64,000 nt of DNA from assembly GCF_016827605.1 (NCBI RefSeq), contig NZ_JAEPJQ010000009.1, positions 35,360 to 99,359 on the forward strand. The letters are read 5' to 3'. This document shows, piece after piece, positions 43,544 through 53,449 of the stretch. Position 1 is the first letter of the stretch. Each line of letters starts with the position of its first letter. The stretch comes from Hyunsoonleella ulvae. GTDB taxonomy: Bacteria > Bacteroidota > Bacteroidia > Flavobacteriales > Flavobacteriaceae. The position numbers and the translations under genes are program-made. The notes under the pieces were generated by a model. The model saw only the letters and a list, made by a program, of their open reading frames with translations. It did no database searches and had not been told where the DNA came from.

Positions 43544-43560
43544 AAGTTAATACACCAGAC

Positions 43561-43598
43561 AAAAAAGAATTAAACGAAAGTTTAGTTCTTTTTTTTTA
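43561..43598 (+). terminator. Rho-independent terminator of the nitroreductase gene
   Basis: AAAAAAGAA plus TAAAC pair with GTTTA plus TTCTTTTTT around a GAAA tetraloop, followed by T residues. Confidence 0.93.
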
Positions 43599-43615
43599 TC
43601 CAAAAAATAACCTCG

Positions 43616-43623
43616 TAACTTCG
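43616..43623 (+). promoter_or_regulatory. ade: -7 box TAACTTCG of ade
   Basis: A TAnnTTCG variant of the -7 box, 23 nt before the ATG at 43647, directly after the nitroreductase terminator. Confidence 0.45.
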
Positions 43624-43646
43624 TTAATATTTTATAGGTTATAACA

Positions 43647-45269
43647 ATGAAACTACTAGGAAATATAGTAGACATCCCAAATAAACGCATTTACAAAGGC
43701 GAAATTACCATAGCCAATGGTAAAATAGCTGCTGTTGTGGAGAAAGCACATGATGTAGACCATTACATTATGCCAGGGTTTGTAGATGCACATATTCATA
43801 TAGAAAGTTCTATGTTGGTGCCTTCAGAATTTGCGCGTGTTGCCGTAAAACATGGTACGGTGGCCACTGTTTCAGATCCGCATGAAATAGCCAATGTTTT
43901 AGGTGTGGCTGGTGTAGAATTTATGATTGAAAACGGAAAACAAGTACCATTTAAATTCAATTTTGGTGCACCATCTTGTGTACCAGCTACTAATTTTGAA
44001 TCGGCGGGAGCAGTAATAGATTCAGTAGATATTAAAAGCTTATTGGAAAACCCAGACATAAAGTATCTCGCAGAAATGATGAATTACCCAGGCGTAATTT
44101 TTGATGATGCAGAGGTGCTAAAAAAAATAGCTTGGGCAAAATATTACAACAAACCTGTTGATGGGCACGCTCCTGGAGTGCGAGGAGACGATATTACAAA
44201 ATACATTAACGCAGGTATCATAACCGACCACGAATGTTTTACCTATGAAGAAGCCTTAGAGAAACTCGAAAAAGGCATGAAAATTTTAATACGTGAGGGT
44301 AGTGCTGCTAAAAATTTTGAAGCTTTAATCGATTTGCTTCCTGAGCATTTTGAACATATGATGTTTTGTAGTGATGATAAACATCCAGATGATTTACTTC
44401 TTGGGCATATCAATCAATTATGCACAAGAGCAGTTTCAAAAGGAATTGATGTGTTTAAAGTCTTGCAAGCAGCGTGTATAAACCCAGTTAAACACTATAA
44501 CTTAGAAGTTGGCTTGCTACAAGTTGGAGATGCAGCTGATTGTATTGTAGTAGAAGATTTAAATCATTTTAAAACACTTCAAACGTATATTGATGGTACA
44601 TTAGTTTTTACAGAAAACACCTCAAAAATTGAAAGCGTTGTTTTTGAAAATCTAAACAATTTCAATTGTGAAACTAAAGATGTATCAGATTTTGAATTTA
44701 CATCAACCTCAAAACAAATTCGAGTTATTGAAGCTTTAGAAGGACAATTGGTAACCAATGAGCTAATGGCTAAAGCTACCGTTGAAAATGGTAATTTAAT
44801 ATCGAATATTGATAATGATATTTTAAAAATAACTGTAGTAAATCGCTATCAAAATCAAAAACCAGCCATAGCCTTTATCAAAAACTTCGGATTAAAAGAA
44901 GGCGCCATTGCTTCTTCGGTTGGTCACGATTCCCATAACATTATTGCTGTAGGGGTTTCAGATGAGGCGATTTGTAAAGCAGTTAATTTAATTATTAAAA
45001 ACAGAGGTGGTATTTGTGCCGTGTCTAATTCAAAAGAACATATTATTTCGCTGCCAGTTGCTGGTATTATGAGTGATAAAGATGGTGAAACTATTGGACA
45101 GCAATATGCCGAATTAGACCGTATGGCAAAATCTTTAGGATGTACCTTAAATGCGCCATACATGACATTGTCGTTTATGGCGTTATTAGTAATTCCATCT
45201 TTAAAACTAAGTGATAAAGGGTTGTTTAACGGATTGAAATTTGAATTTTCAAATGTAGAAGTTAGTTAG
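43647..45269 (+). CDS. ade: Adenine deaminase
   Basis: Amidohydrolase-superfamily enzyme that deaminates adenine to hypoxanthine for purine salvage. The 540-residue protein has the metal-binding [32 protein letters not shown], the [20 protein letters not shown] stretch and [10 protein letters not shown], and a C-terminal Ade domain with [20 protein letters not shown]. Length and motifs are usual. A YheT-type hydrolase gene follows after 3 nt. Its product hypoxanthine could feed the molybdoenzyme cluster downstream, but no specific link is shown. Confidence 0.95.
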   Translation: MKLLGNIVDIPNKRIYKGEITIANGKIAAVVEKAHDVDHYIMPGFVDAHIHIESSMLVPSEFARVAVKHGTVATVSDPHEIANVLGVAGVEFMIENGKQVPFKFNFGAPSCVPATNFESAGAVIDSVDIKSLLENPDIKYLAEMMNYPGVIFDDAEVLKKIAWAKYYNKPVDGHAPGVRGDDITKYINAGIITDHECFTYEEALEKLEKGMKILIREGSAAKNFEALIDLLPEHFEHMMFCSDDKHPDDLLLGHINQLCTRAVSKGIDVFKVLQAACINPVKHYNLEVGLLQVGDAADCIVVEDLNHFKTLQTYIDGTLVFTENTSKIESVVFENLNNFNCETKDVSDFEFTSTSKQIRVIEALEGQLVTNELMAKATVENGNLISNIDNDILKITVVNRYQNQKPAIAFIKNFGLKEGAIASSVGHDSHNIIAVGVSDEAICKAVNLIIKNRGGICAVSNSKEHIISLPVAGIMSDKDGETIGQQYAELDRMAKSLGCTLNAPYMTLSFMALLVIPSLKLSDKGLFNGLKFEFSNVEVS

Positions 45270-45272
45270 AAG

Positions 45273-46232
45273 ATGCCTGTAGTAGAATCCAAGTACAAAC
45301 CACCATTCTTTTTTAAAAACGGATTTATAGCCACTGTCTATTCCGGATTATTTAGAAAAATAAAGATAGACCAAGAACGCGAGAGAATTACACTTAATGA
45401 TGGCGATTTTTTGGATTTAGATTGGAGTTACGCTAAATCTAAAACCAATAAACTCATTATTTTGCTGCATGGACTGGAAGGACATGCTCAACGTCCTTAT
45501 GTTACTGGTGCTGCAAAATTATTTAATAACAATGACGTTGATGCGGTTTGTGTTAACTTTAGGGGGTGCAGTGGCGAAGACAATCGGTTTTATTACAGCT
45601 ATCACTCTGGTGCAACGGGCGATTTAGTTGAGGTTATTGCCCATGCAATTTCAAATAAAAAATATACAGAGATATATTTAAAAGGTATTAGCCTTGGTGC
45701 AAACATCATTTTAAAATATTTGGGCGAGCGAGATGCTGTTCCTAAAGAGGTAATAGCAGCTATAGCAGTATCTGCACCTTGTAATTTATCTGGTGCTTCA
45801 AAAGAAATACACAAATTTAAAAACCGCTTGTATCACGATAGGTTCTTAAGGCATTTATTAAAACGTTTAAAACAAAAACAACAGCGTTTTCCTCAAAAAT
45901 TAAGAAAAGAGGATCTAAATGCTGTTAAAACATTGTTGGATTTTGATAATGTATATACCTCAAAAGCACATGGTTTTAAAGATGCAGAGGATTATTATGC
46001 AAAATGTTCTAGCCTTCAATTTCTTCAACATATCAAAACTCCAACCTTGATTATTAATGCCTTAAACGACTCGTTTTTATCTCCAGAATGTTTCCCGGTT
46101 AAAGCAGCAAAGGTAAACCCTAATTTGCATTTGGAAATGCCAAATTATGGCGGTCATGTTGGATTCATTGCTAATAAGAACTTCTACTACAACGAAAAAC
46201 GTGCTTTGGAATTCTGTACTGGATTTTCGTAA
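45273..46232 (+). CDS. YheT-family alpha/beta hydrolase
   Basis: A 319-residue alpha/beta hydrolase. The oxyanion region LIILLHGLEGHAQRPYVTGA, the nucleophile elbow KGISLGANIILKYLGE (Gly-x-Ser-Leu-Gly), NDSFLSPECF for the acid and YGGHVGFI for the histidine are in place. VNFRGCSGEDNRFYYSYHSG is typical of the YheT/ABHD1-3 group, which acts on esters or lipids. Co-transcribed with ade by its 3-nt spacing. Physiological substrate unknown. Confidence 0.9.
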   Translation: MPVVESKYKPPFFFKNGFIATVYSGLFRKIKIDQERERITLNDGDFLDLDWSYAKSKTNKLIILLHGLEGHAQRPYVTGAAKLFNNNDVDAVCVNFRGCSGEDNRFYYSYHSGATGDLVEVIAHAISNKKYTEIYLKGISLGANIILKYLGERDAVPKEVIAAIAVSAPCNLSGASKEIHKFKNRLYHDRFLRHLLKRLKQKQQRFPQKLRKEDLNAVKTLLDFDNVYTSKAHGFKDAEDYYAKCSSLQFLQHIKTPTLIINALNDSFLSPECFPVKAAKVNPNLHLEMPNYGGHVGFIANKNFYYNEKRALEFCTGFS

Positions 46233-46320
46233 TATCAAACTTAGTTAATCGATTGTTAAATATTTAAATATTGGTATAATGGCCTACAAATTTTTTATAC
46301 CTTATTAAAAAATTAAAACT

Positions 46321-46782
46321 ATGCCAACATACAACTTAAAAATTAATGGAAAAACACATGCTGTTGATACAGATGCAGATACACCGCTATTGTGGGTGTT
46401 ACGAGATAAAATTAACTTGGTAGGTACAAAATTTGGTTGTGGTATTGGGCAATGTGGTGCTTGTACGGTTCATGTAGATGGTACTGCCATGCGTAGTTGT
46501 CTATTACAAGTATCTCAAGCTGAAAATGTTGAAATTACCACTATAGAAGGCTTATCAGAAGATGGTAGCCATCCCGTACAGGAAGCATGGAAAACTGTAG
46601 ACGTACCACAATGTGGGTATTGTCAAGCGGGGCAAATCATGACGGCCTCTGCTTTTTTAAATGAAAACCCCAATCCTTCCCAACAAGAAATTCGAGATGC
46701 CATGAATGGTAATATTTGCCGATGTGCTTCCTACAATAGTATTGAAGAAGCCGTAAAGTTAGCCTCAGAAAAACTAAGTTAA
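46321..46782 (+). CDS. 2Fe-2S subunit of an IorAB-type molybdenum hydroxylase
   Basis: A 153-residue two-cluster ferredoxin subunit of the xanthine dehydrogenase/isoquinoline 1-oxidoreductase alpha type. The first cluster is bound by CGIGQCGACTVHVDG with an upstream CGIG pair and a later SCLLQ; the second by CGYCQAGQIM and NICRCASY. It has no signal peptide and may travel with the Tat-exported large subunit. First gene of the molybdoenzyme cluster; the large subunit starts 19 bp downstream. Confidence 0.93.
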   Translation: MPTYNLKINGKTHAVDTDADTPLLWVLRDKINLVGTKFGCGIGQCGACTVHVDGTAMRSCLLQVSQAENVEITTIEGLSEDGSHPVQEAWKTVDVPQCGYCQAGQIMTASAFLNENPNPSQQEIRDAMNGNICRCASYNSIEEAVKLASEKLS

Positions 46783-46801
46783 TCTATTAGATATCAGAAA
46801 C

Positions 46802-49009
46802 ATGAAAAATTCATTCAGTAGAAGATCGTTTTTAAAAACATCAGCATTAGCCAGTGGCGGTATGCTAATAGGTTTTAATCTCTTTAATGCCTGCAAGGAA
46901 GATGTAATAATGCCTGTAGATTTAAGCAAGCTAAACTATAAAGATTTCAATGCGTACATTAAAATATCTCCGGAAGGTAAAGTAACGATATATTCAGTAA
47001 ATCCTGAAATTGGGCAAGGTGTAAAAACGTCCATGCCTATGATTATTGCAGAAGAGTTGGATGTGGCATGGGAAGACGTGTATGTAGTACAGGCACCATT
47101 AGATACTGAGAATTATAGTAATCAAACCGCAGGGGGAAGTCAATCTATTCGCAGAAGTTGGCAACCTTTGCGTGAAACAGGAGCTACAGCAAAACAGATG
47201 TTAATTAACGCAGCGGCGGCTCGCTGGGGAGTAGCAGCTAATACCTGTAGCGCAAAAAAAGGTGTTATTTCTAACGCAAATGGGGAAACTCTAGGTTATG
47301 GAGATGTCGTAGAAGCTGCAGCAGTGTTAGACGTTCCAGGAGATATTACACTAAAAGATCCTAAGGATTTTTCCATCATAGGCAAAGGAAAGAGCAATGT
47401 TGATATCCATAAAATTATAACAGGAAAACCACTCTTTGGATTAGATTATAAAGAAGAAGGTATGCTATATGCTTCTGTATTGAGACCTCCTGCATTTGGT
47501 CAAATACTAGAATCTTTTGATGCCACAAAAGCTAAAGCAATACCGGGTGTAATAGATGTGATAACCATAGGGGAAAAGGCAAGAACCATGTTAAGTAAGG
47601 GGAGACCCAACTGGAGTGTAAAATTGAGTAATACAGATAAGGTAGTGGTTATTGGCAAAACAACTTGGGATGCTATAAAAGGTAAAAAAGCAGTTACTGC
47701 TACATGGAAAACAGATTCTGATTTAGAAAGTACAGAAGACCATGACCAAAAGTTATTACGCCTTTTAGATGGTAAAAAATTGAGAACACGACGTAAAGAT
47801 GGTAACGTTAAAACGGCTTTTGCCAATGCTGATAAGGTTATAGAACGTGTATATGAGTCTACATTTCTGCCGCACAATACTATGGAGCCCATGAATTTTT
47901 TCGCCAATGTTACACCAGAAAAGGTACATTTGGTAGGGCCAACACAAACACCAGAATCTGCAGCAAGTGCAGTGGCGAGTTTGTTGGATAGACCTATGGA
48001 AGATATTCATGTAGAACTTACTAGAATGGGAGGTGGCTTTGGAAGACGTTTATATAACGACTATGTTTTAGAAGCCGTAGAAATATCAAATGCAATTAAA
48101 GCTCCTGTAAAAATGGTGTCTACCAGGGAAGATGATATGACTACAGGCGTATACCGCCCTGCCAGTAAATACAAAATAGCGGCGTCTATAAAAGATGGCA
48201 AGCTTACAGGATATCATTTGAAAGAAGCATGCGTTAATGGTAATATGTATGGGTTAATACCTAATTTTTTTCCAGCTGGAGCCTTAGATAATTATCAAGT
48301 TGATAGTGCAAGGCTAAGAAGTAATATTACTGTGGGTGCATGGAGAGCGCCTTATACCAATTTCTTGGCCATAGCAGAGCAAAGTTTTTTTGATGAATTA
48401 GCGGAGGAAATGGGTGTAGATCGTGTAAAACTACACATGGATTTATTGGAAAACGTAAAAAATAATCCCAATCCAAATGTAGATTATAGTCCAGAACGAT
48501 TACAGGGTGTTTTAAAAACAGTAGTTGAAAAGTCGAACTGGGGGGAAGTGGCTGATGGTATTTATCAAGGGCTATCAGTATACTATTGCCACAATACATA
48601 CGTAGCCGAGGTAGCCGATGTAATAATAGAAAACGGTGCGCCAGTAGTAAAAAAAGTAACCTGTGCTATAGATTGTGGCATAGTTGTAAATCCTTTGGGA
48701 GCTATGAATCAGGCAAAGGGAGGGGTTTTAGATGGTATTGGGCATGCTATGTATGCTAATTTTAGTTTTAAAGATGGGAAGCCATCAGCAAATAATTTTA
48801 ATACGTACCAATTGATACGAATGGCACAAACACCAAAAGTAGAGGTGCATTTTATAGAAAGTGATATAGCACCAACAGGATTGGGAGAACCAACATTGCC
48901 ACCTGTAGGCGCAGCTGTAGCAAATGCCATTTATAAAGCCATGGGTAAACGAGTAACAAAAATCCCTTTTATTAAGAATTTAAACAATAAAGAAGAGGTT
49001 ATTGGTTAA
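46802..49009 (+). CDS. Molybdopterin-binding subunit of an IorB-type aldehyde/N-heterocycle oxidoreductase
   Basis: A 735-residue xanthine oxidase-family protein with a twin-arginine signal (SRRSFLKTSALASGG, Arg7-Arg8). It contains the repeated molybdenum cofactor-binding segments, e.g. NPEIGQGVKTSMPMIIAEEL near residue 62, GGFGRRLYNDY near 410, GAWRAPYTNF near 512, and the C-terminal GLGEPTLPPVGAAVANAIY with the catalytic glutamate. IorB-like proteins hydroxylate N-heterocycles or oxidise aldehydes in the periplasm. The cofactor genes XdhC and MocA-like lie in the same direction downstream. Confidence 0.92.
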   Translation: MKNSFSRRSFLKTSALASGGMLIGFNLFNACKEDVIMPVDLSKLNYKDFNAYIKISPEGKVTIYSVNPEIGQGVKTSMPMIIAEELDVAWEDVYVVQAPLDTENYSNQTAGGSQSIRRSWQPLRETGATAKQMLINAAAARWGVAANTCSAKKGVISNANGETLGYGDVVEAAAVLDVPGDITLKDPKDFSIIGKGKSNVDIHKIITGKPLFGLDYKEEGMLYASVLRPPAFGQILESFDATKAKAIPGVIDVITIGEKARTMLSKGRPNWSVKLSNTDKVVVIGKTTWDAIKGKKAVTATWKTDSDLESTEDHDQKLLRLLDGKKLRTRRKDGNVKTAFANADKVIERVYESTFLPHNTMEPMNFFANVTPEKVHLVGPTQTPESAASAVASLLDRPMEDIHVELTRMGGGFGRRLYNDYVLEAVEISNAIKAPVKMVSTREDDMTTGVYRPASKYKIAASIKDGKLTGYHLKEACVNGNMYGLIPNFFPAGALDNYQVDSARLRSNITVGAWRAPYTNFLAIAEQSFFDELAEEMGVDRVKLHMDLLENVKNNPNPNVDYSPERLQGVLKTVVEKSNWGEVADGIYQGLSVYYCHNTYVAEVADVIIENGAPVVKKVTCAIDCGIVVNPLGAMNQAKGGVLDGIGHAMYANFSFKDGKPSANNFNTYQLIRMAQTPKVEVHFIESDIAPTGLGEPTLPPVGAAVANAIYKAMGKRVTKIPFIKNLNNKEEVIG

Positions 49010-49018
49010 CCACGTACT

Positions 49019-49408
49019 ATGAATAGAATGCGATTAGTTGGTTTTGTGGTACTGCTTTTAATAGTGTCATGTTCAAAAATAACCAAACAAGAAAACTATG
49101 AAAAACAATTTGAAGCGTACTATAAGCAAACCATGTACAACCCCGATTCTTTTAAGTTGATAGGCTCAACGGTAAAAGAAGGATCAATATATCATGATGT
49201 GAATAAAGAGTTCCTTAAAGCGCTCACAGAAAAACAATATACTAAGGCAAAGAATGATAGTTTGATTCAGAAACGAATAGAGCATCAACATCAAGTATTT
49301 TTTAAAACAATAGCAACTAATGCAGTTGGGGTTCAAGTACAGAACATAGTATCTGGATATTTTATCGATGACAAGCTGGTATATGTAGATGATAAAATAG
49401 TAGAGTAG
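49019..49408 (+). CDS. Small hypothetical lipoprotein in the molybdoenzyme cluster
   Basis: A 129-residue protein with a lipobox (LLLIVSCSKI, Cys19) and a helical, polar body (YEKQFEAYYKQTMYNPDSFK; KQYTKAKNDSLIQKRIEHQH) followed by a short beta part (GVQVQNIVSGYFIDDKLVYV). It lies 9 bp after the IorB-type gene and 32 bp before the XdhC gene, so it is likely in the operon. I do not recognise a family; a role in the outer leaflet next to the oxidoreductase is only positional guesswork. Confidence 0.7.
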   Translation: MNRMRLVGFVVLLLIVSCSKITKQENYEKQFEAYYKQTMYNPDSFKLIGSTVKEGSIYHDVNKEFLKALTEKQYTKAKNDSLIQKRIEHQHQVFFKTIATNAVGVQVQNIVSGYFIDDKLVYVDDKIVE

Positions 49409-49440
49409 TACAAATCATTAAGAAGAAGTAGTACCTGTAA

Positions 49441-50457
49441 ATGACACATGAATTTAAACATATTATAGAAGAAGCTATTAAAGCCAGAGTAAAAGGGTTA
49501 AAATCAGTTTTAGCATCTGTGGTAGATTTAGATGGTTCATCGTACAGGCGTCCGGGAGTGAGAATGCTCATTTTAGAAGACAATACCATGGTAGGTGCCG
49601 TAAGTGGTGGATGTGTAGAAAAAGAAGTGCTATTACAGGCAGCATCTGTATTTAAAACAGGGCAATCTAAAATGATGACCTATGATGGAAGGTATCGTTT
49701 GGGGTGTGAAGGAGTGTTGTATATTCTAATAGAAGCAGTTGTGTTTGAAGCTGATTTTGAAACATCATTTTTTAAGTGTTTAAGTGATAGACAACCCTTT
49801 GAAGTTATATCGCAATATCAAAAAACTGAGGGTGTCTTTGAAGGTATAGGCTCACATGTTAAAATAGGGGATATCAGTTTCCCAATTTCAAAAAATACTA
49901 CCACAAACCTAAAGAATTTAACGTTTCAACAATATATGCCGCCTTGCTTTAAACTAATGATTATAGGAGCAGAACACGATGCGGTACAACTCTGCAAATA
50001 TGCAGCATTAACGGGTTGGGAAGTTACCATAGTAGCAGGAGTTTCAGAAGCCAAAACAATAGACTATTTTGAAGGAGCACAACAGTTAATTACCACCATG
50101 CCAGAGCATTTTGATACAACTAGTATTGATGCGCAGACCGCAATAGTATTAATGACACACAATTTTGCTTACGATTTGCGTTACCTAGTGGCATTATATA
50201 CTGCAGGTCCAAACTATATAGGACTTTTAGGACCAACAAAGCGAAGAGAGGATTTAATTGCACAGTGTATAGAATATTGTCCAGAAATAACAAACGACTT
50301 TTTAGAAACAATCCACGGGCCCGCAGGTTTAGATATAGGTTCTGAAACACCACAAGAGATTGCTATTTCAATTGTTTCAGAGATTCTAGCAGTAACCCGA
50401 AAACGAGAGCCTAAATCATTAAGCCTAAAAACAGGAAGTATCCATCAAAAACATTAG
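49441..50457 (+). CDS. XdhC family protein (molybdenum cofactor sulfuration/insertion)
   Basis: A 338-residue protein with the XdhC N-terminal domain (GSSYRRPGVRMLILEDNTMV, GAVSGGCVEKEVL) and the C-terminal NAD-binding-like domain (KLMIIGAEHDAVQLCKYAAL and IGLLGPTKRREDL, PAGLDIGSETPQEIAISI). XdhC proteins bind and sulfurate the molybdenum cofactor and deliver it to xanthine dehydrogenase-type enzymes, which fits its place just downstream of the IorAB-type genes. The MocA-like gene follows after 3 nt. Confidence 0.93.
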   Translation: MTHEFKHIIEEAIKARVKGLKSVLASVVDLDGSSYRRPGVRMLILEDNTMVGAVSGGCVEKEVLLQAASVFKTGQSKMMTYDGRYRLGCEGVLYILIEAVVFEADFETSFFKCLSDRQPFEVISQYQKTEGVFEGIGSHVKIGDISFPISKNTTTNLKNLTFQQYMPPCFKLMIIGAEHDAVQLCKYAALTGWEVTIVAGVSEAKTIDYFEGAQQLITTMPEHFDTTSIDAQTAIVLMTHNFAYDLRYLVALYTAGPNYIGLLGPTKRREDLIAQCIEYCPEITNDFLETIHGPAGLDIGSETPQEIAISIVSEILAVTRKREPKSLSLKTGSIHQKH

Positions 50458-50460
50458 GTT

Positions 50461-51066
50461 TTGACTTTAACTTCAAATATAGCTATAGCAATTTTAGCTG
50501 CGGGTGCTTCTAAGCGCATGGGAAGTCCCAAGCAACTTTTAAAATGGGAAGATTCCACCATCATAAATCATGCTATAGAAACATGCAAAAATACAGTGGT
50601 TAACGATGTTATTGTGGTTTTAGGAGCTAATTATAAGGATATTATCCGAGATATTAATGATACTTCTGTTACTGTAATCCATAATAAAAAATGGACTTTA
50701 GGTTTAGGAAAATCCATAGCTTTTGCAGCGCAACACTGCCTAGGACCTAAAGCAAACAGGGATGGGCTTTTAGTTGTTTTGGCAGATCAACCCTATGTAA
50801 CAACGTCTTTTCTAAATAAAATGATTGAAGCGTTCCACGTAGATGATGAAGTTATTTTAGCTACTGAATATGATGCACACAAAAAAGGTGTTCCAGTACT
50901 ATTTCACAAAAAACATTTTGAAGCATTAGGAAAGTTGACAGGAGATGATGGAGCAAAATCAATTTTAAAACAACAAAAAGCATCCGTAAAAGTAATACAG
51001 CCAGATTTTAAAAATATAGATATAGATACGGCACAGGATTATCATAAGGCGTTAAAATCTTTATAA
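50461..51066 (+). CDS. MocA/MobA-like molybdopterin nucleotidyltransferase
   Basis: A 201-residue GT-A-fold transferase with IAILAAGASKRMGSPKQLLKW as nucleotide-binding signature (LAAGxSxRMG) and ADQPYVTTSFLNKM as the metal-binding region. MocA makes the cytosine dinucleotide form of the cofactor (MCD) that xanthine dehydrogenase-family enzymes use. The TTG at 50461 starts 3 nt after the XdhC stop. Together with XdhC it forms a maturation pair for the IorAB-type enzyme upstream. Specificity for CTP over GTP is inferred from context. Confidence 0.9.
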   Translation: MTLTSNIAIAILAAGASKRMGSPKQLLKWEDSTIINHAIETCKNTVVNDVIVVLGANYKDIIRDINDTSVTVIHNKKWTLGLGKSIAFAAQHCLGPKANRDGLLVVLADQPYVTTSFLNKMIEAFHVDDEVILATEYDAHKKGVPVLFHKKHFEALGKLTGDDGAKSILKQQKASVKVIQPDFKNIDIDTAQDYHKALKSL

Positions 51067-51085
51067 CTAATATTGATATTTATCA

Positions 51086-51093
51086 TATCTTCG
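51086..51093 (+). promoter_or_regulatory. -7 box TATCTTCG of the FdhF/YdeP-like gene
   Basis: A TAnnTTCG variant ending 4 nt before the ATG at 51098; suggests a separate leaderless transcript inside the cluster. Confidence 0.5.
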
Positions 51094-51097
51094 ACTC

Positions 51098-53395
51098 ATG
51101 AGTAAATCTTCAATAGATAAAGCCTTAACACCAGAAAAGTTTGAACATTTAAAAATAAAACAACCACCTAAAAATTCTGCAGGCTTAGGAGGGATAAAAG
51201 CTGCGTTACATCATGCTAAAACTTATATGAATGTAAAAGATGCTGTAAAGGTATCTTTTAAAATGAATCAAAAAGGAGGCTTTGATTGTCCTGGTTGTGC
51301 ATGGCCCGATCCAGATGACGAACGTTCGTCCTTGGGTGAGTATTGTGAAAATGGCTTAAAAGCCATGGCAGAGGAAATGCAGAATAAACTTATCAATCGT
51401 GAGTTTTTTGCATCGCACTCAGTGGGCGAATTAGCAGCCTTATCAGATTTTGAAATCGGCAAATCTGGGCGTTTAGCAGAACCTATGTATTTACCAAAAG
51501 GTGCTACACATTATCAACCCATTTCTTGGGAAAACGCTTTTGAGAAAGTTGGCAAACATTTAAATGCATTAGATCATCCAGATGAAGCCGTGTTTTATAC
51601 ATCGGGGAGAACCACAAATGAAGCCGCATTTTTATACCAACTATTTGTTAGGGAGTATGGTACATCTAATCTGCCAGATTGCTCCAATATGTGTCATGAA
51701 GCCAGCGGAAGTGCATTATCTGAAACTCTAGGAATAGGTAAAGGCTCAGTGAAATTGGATGATTTATATAAAGCTGATTTGGTAATGGTTGTAGGTCAAA
51801 ACCCTGCAACAAATCATCCAAGGATGTTATCTGCATTAGAAAAGACAAAGCAAAACGGTGGTAAAATAATAGCAATAAACCCTTTGCCTGAAGCAGGATT
51901 AATGCGATTTACCAATCCGCAAAACCCGATTAAAATGCTTAAAGGCGGTACAAAACTTTCAGATGTATTTGTGCCTATTACTATAAACGGCGATGTGGCA
52001 TTTTTTAAAGCCTTATTATTAAAGTTACTAGAAAAGGAAGAAGAAACAGGAGGTGTTTTTGATAAAACGTTTATTGAAGAATACACCAGTGGTTTAGATG
52101 ACTTTATTTCAGATTTAAAGACTTATAATTTTGAAGATTGCTTAGAAGCATCAGGAGTGTCAAAAGCTATATTTGATGCTGTTTTTGAGTTAGTTTTAAA
52201 TAAAAACAAGATTATCATCTGTTGGGCTATGGGTTTAACACAGCACGAAAATGCAGTGGATAATATTCGAGAGTTGGTAAACCTACTGTTATTAAAAGGG
52301 AGTATAGGAAAGGAAGGTGCAGGAACCTGTCCAGTACGTGGTCACTCAAATGTTCAAGGCGATAGGACTGTGGGGATTTGGGAATCAGCGCCACAAGCGT
52401 TTTTGGATAAAATTGAGGCGAAATATGGTTTTAAACCGTCATCAAAACATGGGTATAGTGTGATTGATTCGATTAAGGCCATGTATGAAAAGAAAGCTAA
52501 AGTGTTTTTTGGTTTAGGAGGTAACTTTATTTCAGCAGTGCCAGATACGGCGTATTCCGCTCAAGCTTTGGTAAATTGTAATCTAACTGTACATGTGAGT
52601 ACCAAATTAAACCGTTCTCATTTAGTTACAGGGCAAGAAGCTTTAATTTTACCATGTTTGGGTAGGGCAGAGAAGGATTATCAAAAAACAGGTGTGCAAA
52701 CCCAGAGTGTAGAAAATTCTATGGGTGTAGTATCCTCTACTAAAGGTATATTAGAGCCTTGTTCTGAGAGTTTAATGAGCGAAGTAGCTGTAGTTTGTGG
52801 TATAGCTAATGCTACTTTAAAACAAAAGTCCAAAATCGATTGGCTAGCTTACAAAGACGACTATAATTTAGTTAGAGATGATATTGCTGAGGTAGTTAGC
52901 GGTTTTGAAAACTATAATACCAAAATAAAGCAACCCTCTGGCTTTTACTTGCCCAATGGCGTAAGAAAGCGTCAATTTAATACAAAAACAGGAAAAGCCA
53001 ATTTTACAATTAATAAGCTACCCCAGTGGAAGTTAAATAAAGGAGAGTTGGTTATGATGACCATAAGAAGTCACGACCAGTTCAATACAACAATCTATGG
53101 ATTGGATGATCGGTACAGGGGCGTATTTAACGAAAGGCGCATCATTTTTATGAACAAGGATGATATGAAGGTGCGGGGGTTACAGGAGCAGGATATAGTT
53201 AACCTAAAATCAGAATACAATGGTAATGTTAGGGTAGCCAATAGTTTTAAAGTAGTAGCTTACAATATTCCAAAGTACTGTTGCGCAACCTATTTTCCAG
53301 AGACCAATGTGCTTGTACCGTTAGACAGCTTTGCACACACAGCTAAAACACCAGCGTCCAAGAGTGTTAGGATAACGGTAGAGCCAGCAAAGTAA
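51098..53395 (+). CDS. FdhF/YdeP family molybdopterin oxidoreductase
   Basis: A 765-residue member of the DMSO reductase superfamily, YdeP-like subgroup. CPGCAWPDPDD near the N-terminus is typical of YdeP proteins and does not form a full 4Fe-4S site. Further cofactor contacts are seen at YTSGRTTNEAAFLYQLF, CSNMCHEASGSAL, VVGQNPATNHPRML and GHSNVQGDRTVG, with a molybdopterin dinucleotide-binding domain at the C-terminus (TIRSHDQFNTTIYGLDDRYR, quoted at 20 residues). YdeP of E. coli affects acid resistance; the substrate here is unknown. It has its own -7 box. Confidence 0.9.
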   Translation: MSKSSIDKALTPEKFEHLKIKQPPKNSAGLGGIKAALHHAKTYMNVKDAVKVSFKMNQKGGFDCPGCAWPDPDDERSSLGEYCENGLKAMAEEMQNKLINREFFASHSVGELAALSDFEIGKSGRLAEPMYLPKGATHYQPISWENAFEKVGKHLNALDHPDEAVFYTSGRTTNEAAFLYQLFVREYGTSNLPDCSNMCHEASGSALSETLGIGKGSVKLDDLYKADLVMVVGQNPATNHPRMLSALEKTKQNGGKIIAINPLPEAGLMRFTNPQNPIKMLKGGTKLSDVFVPITINGDVAFFKALLLKLLEKEEETGGVFDKTFIEEYTSGLDDFISDLKTYNFEDCLEASGVSKAIFDAVFELVLNKNKIIICWAMGLTQHENAVDNIRELVNLLLLKGSIGKEGAGTCPVRGHSNVQGDRTVGIWESAPQAFLDKIEAKYGFKPSSKHGYSVIDSIKAMYEKKAKVFFGLGGNFISAVPDTAYSAQALVNCNLTVHVSTKLNRSHLVTGQEALILPCLGRAEKDYQKTGVQTQSVENSMGVVSSTKGILEPCSESLMSEVAVVCGIANATLKQKSKIDWLAYKDDYNLVRDDIAEVVSGFENYNTKIKQPSGFYLPNGVRKRQFNTKTGKANFTINKLPQWKLNKGELVMMTIRSHDQFNTTIYGLDDRYRGVFNERRIIFMNKDDMKVRGLQEQDIVNLKSEYNGNVRVANSFKVVAYNIPKYCCATYFPETNVLVPLDSFAHTAKTPASKSVRITVEPAK

Positions 53396-53449
53396 AACAA
53401 GAATATAGAAGTGTTTTTTACCAGTAATCTTGTATTTTATTATTGTAAA

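Noticed and set aside
47500..48930. Several long minus-strand reading frames opposite the IorB-type gene
   Set aside because: They lie wholly within a well-conserved gene on the other strand and have no recognisable protein features.
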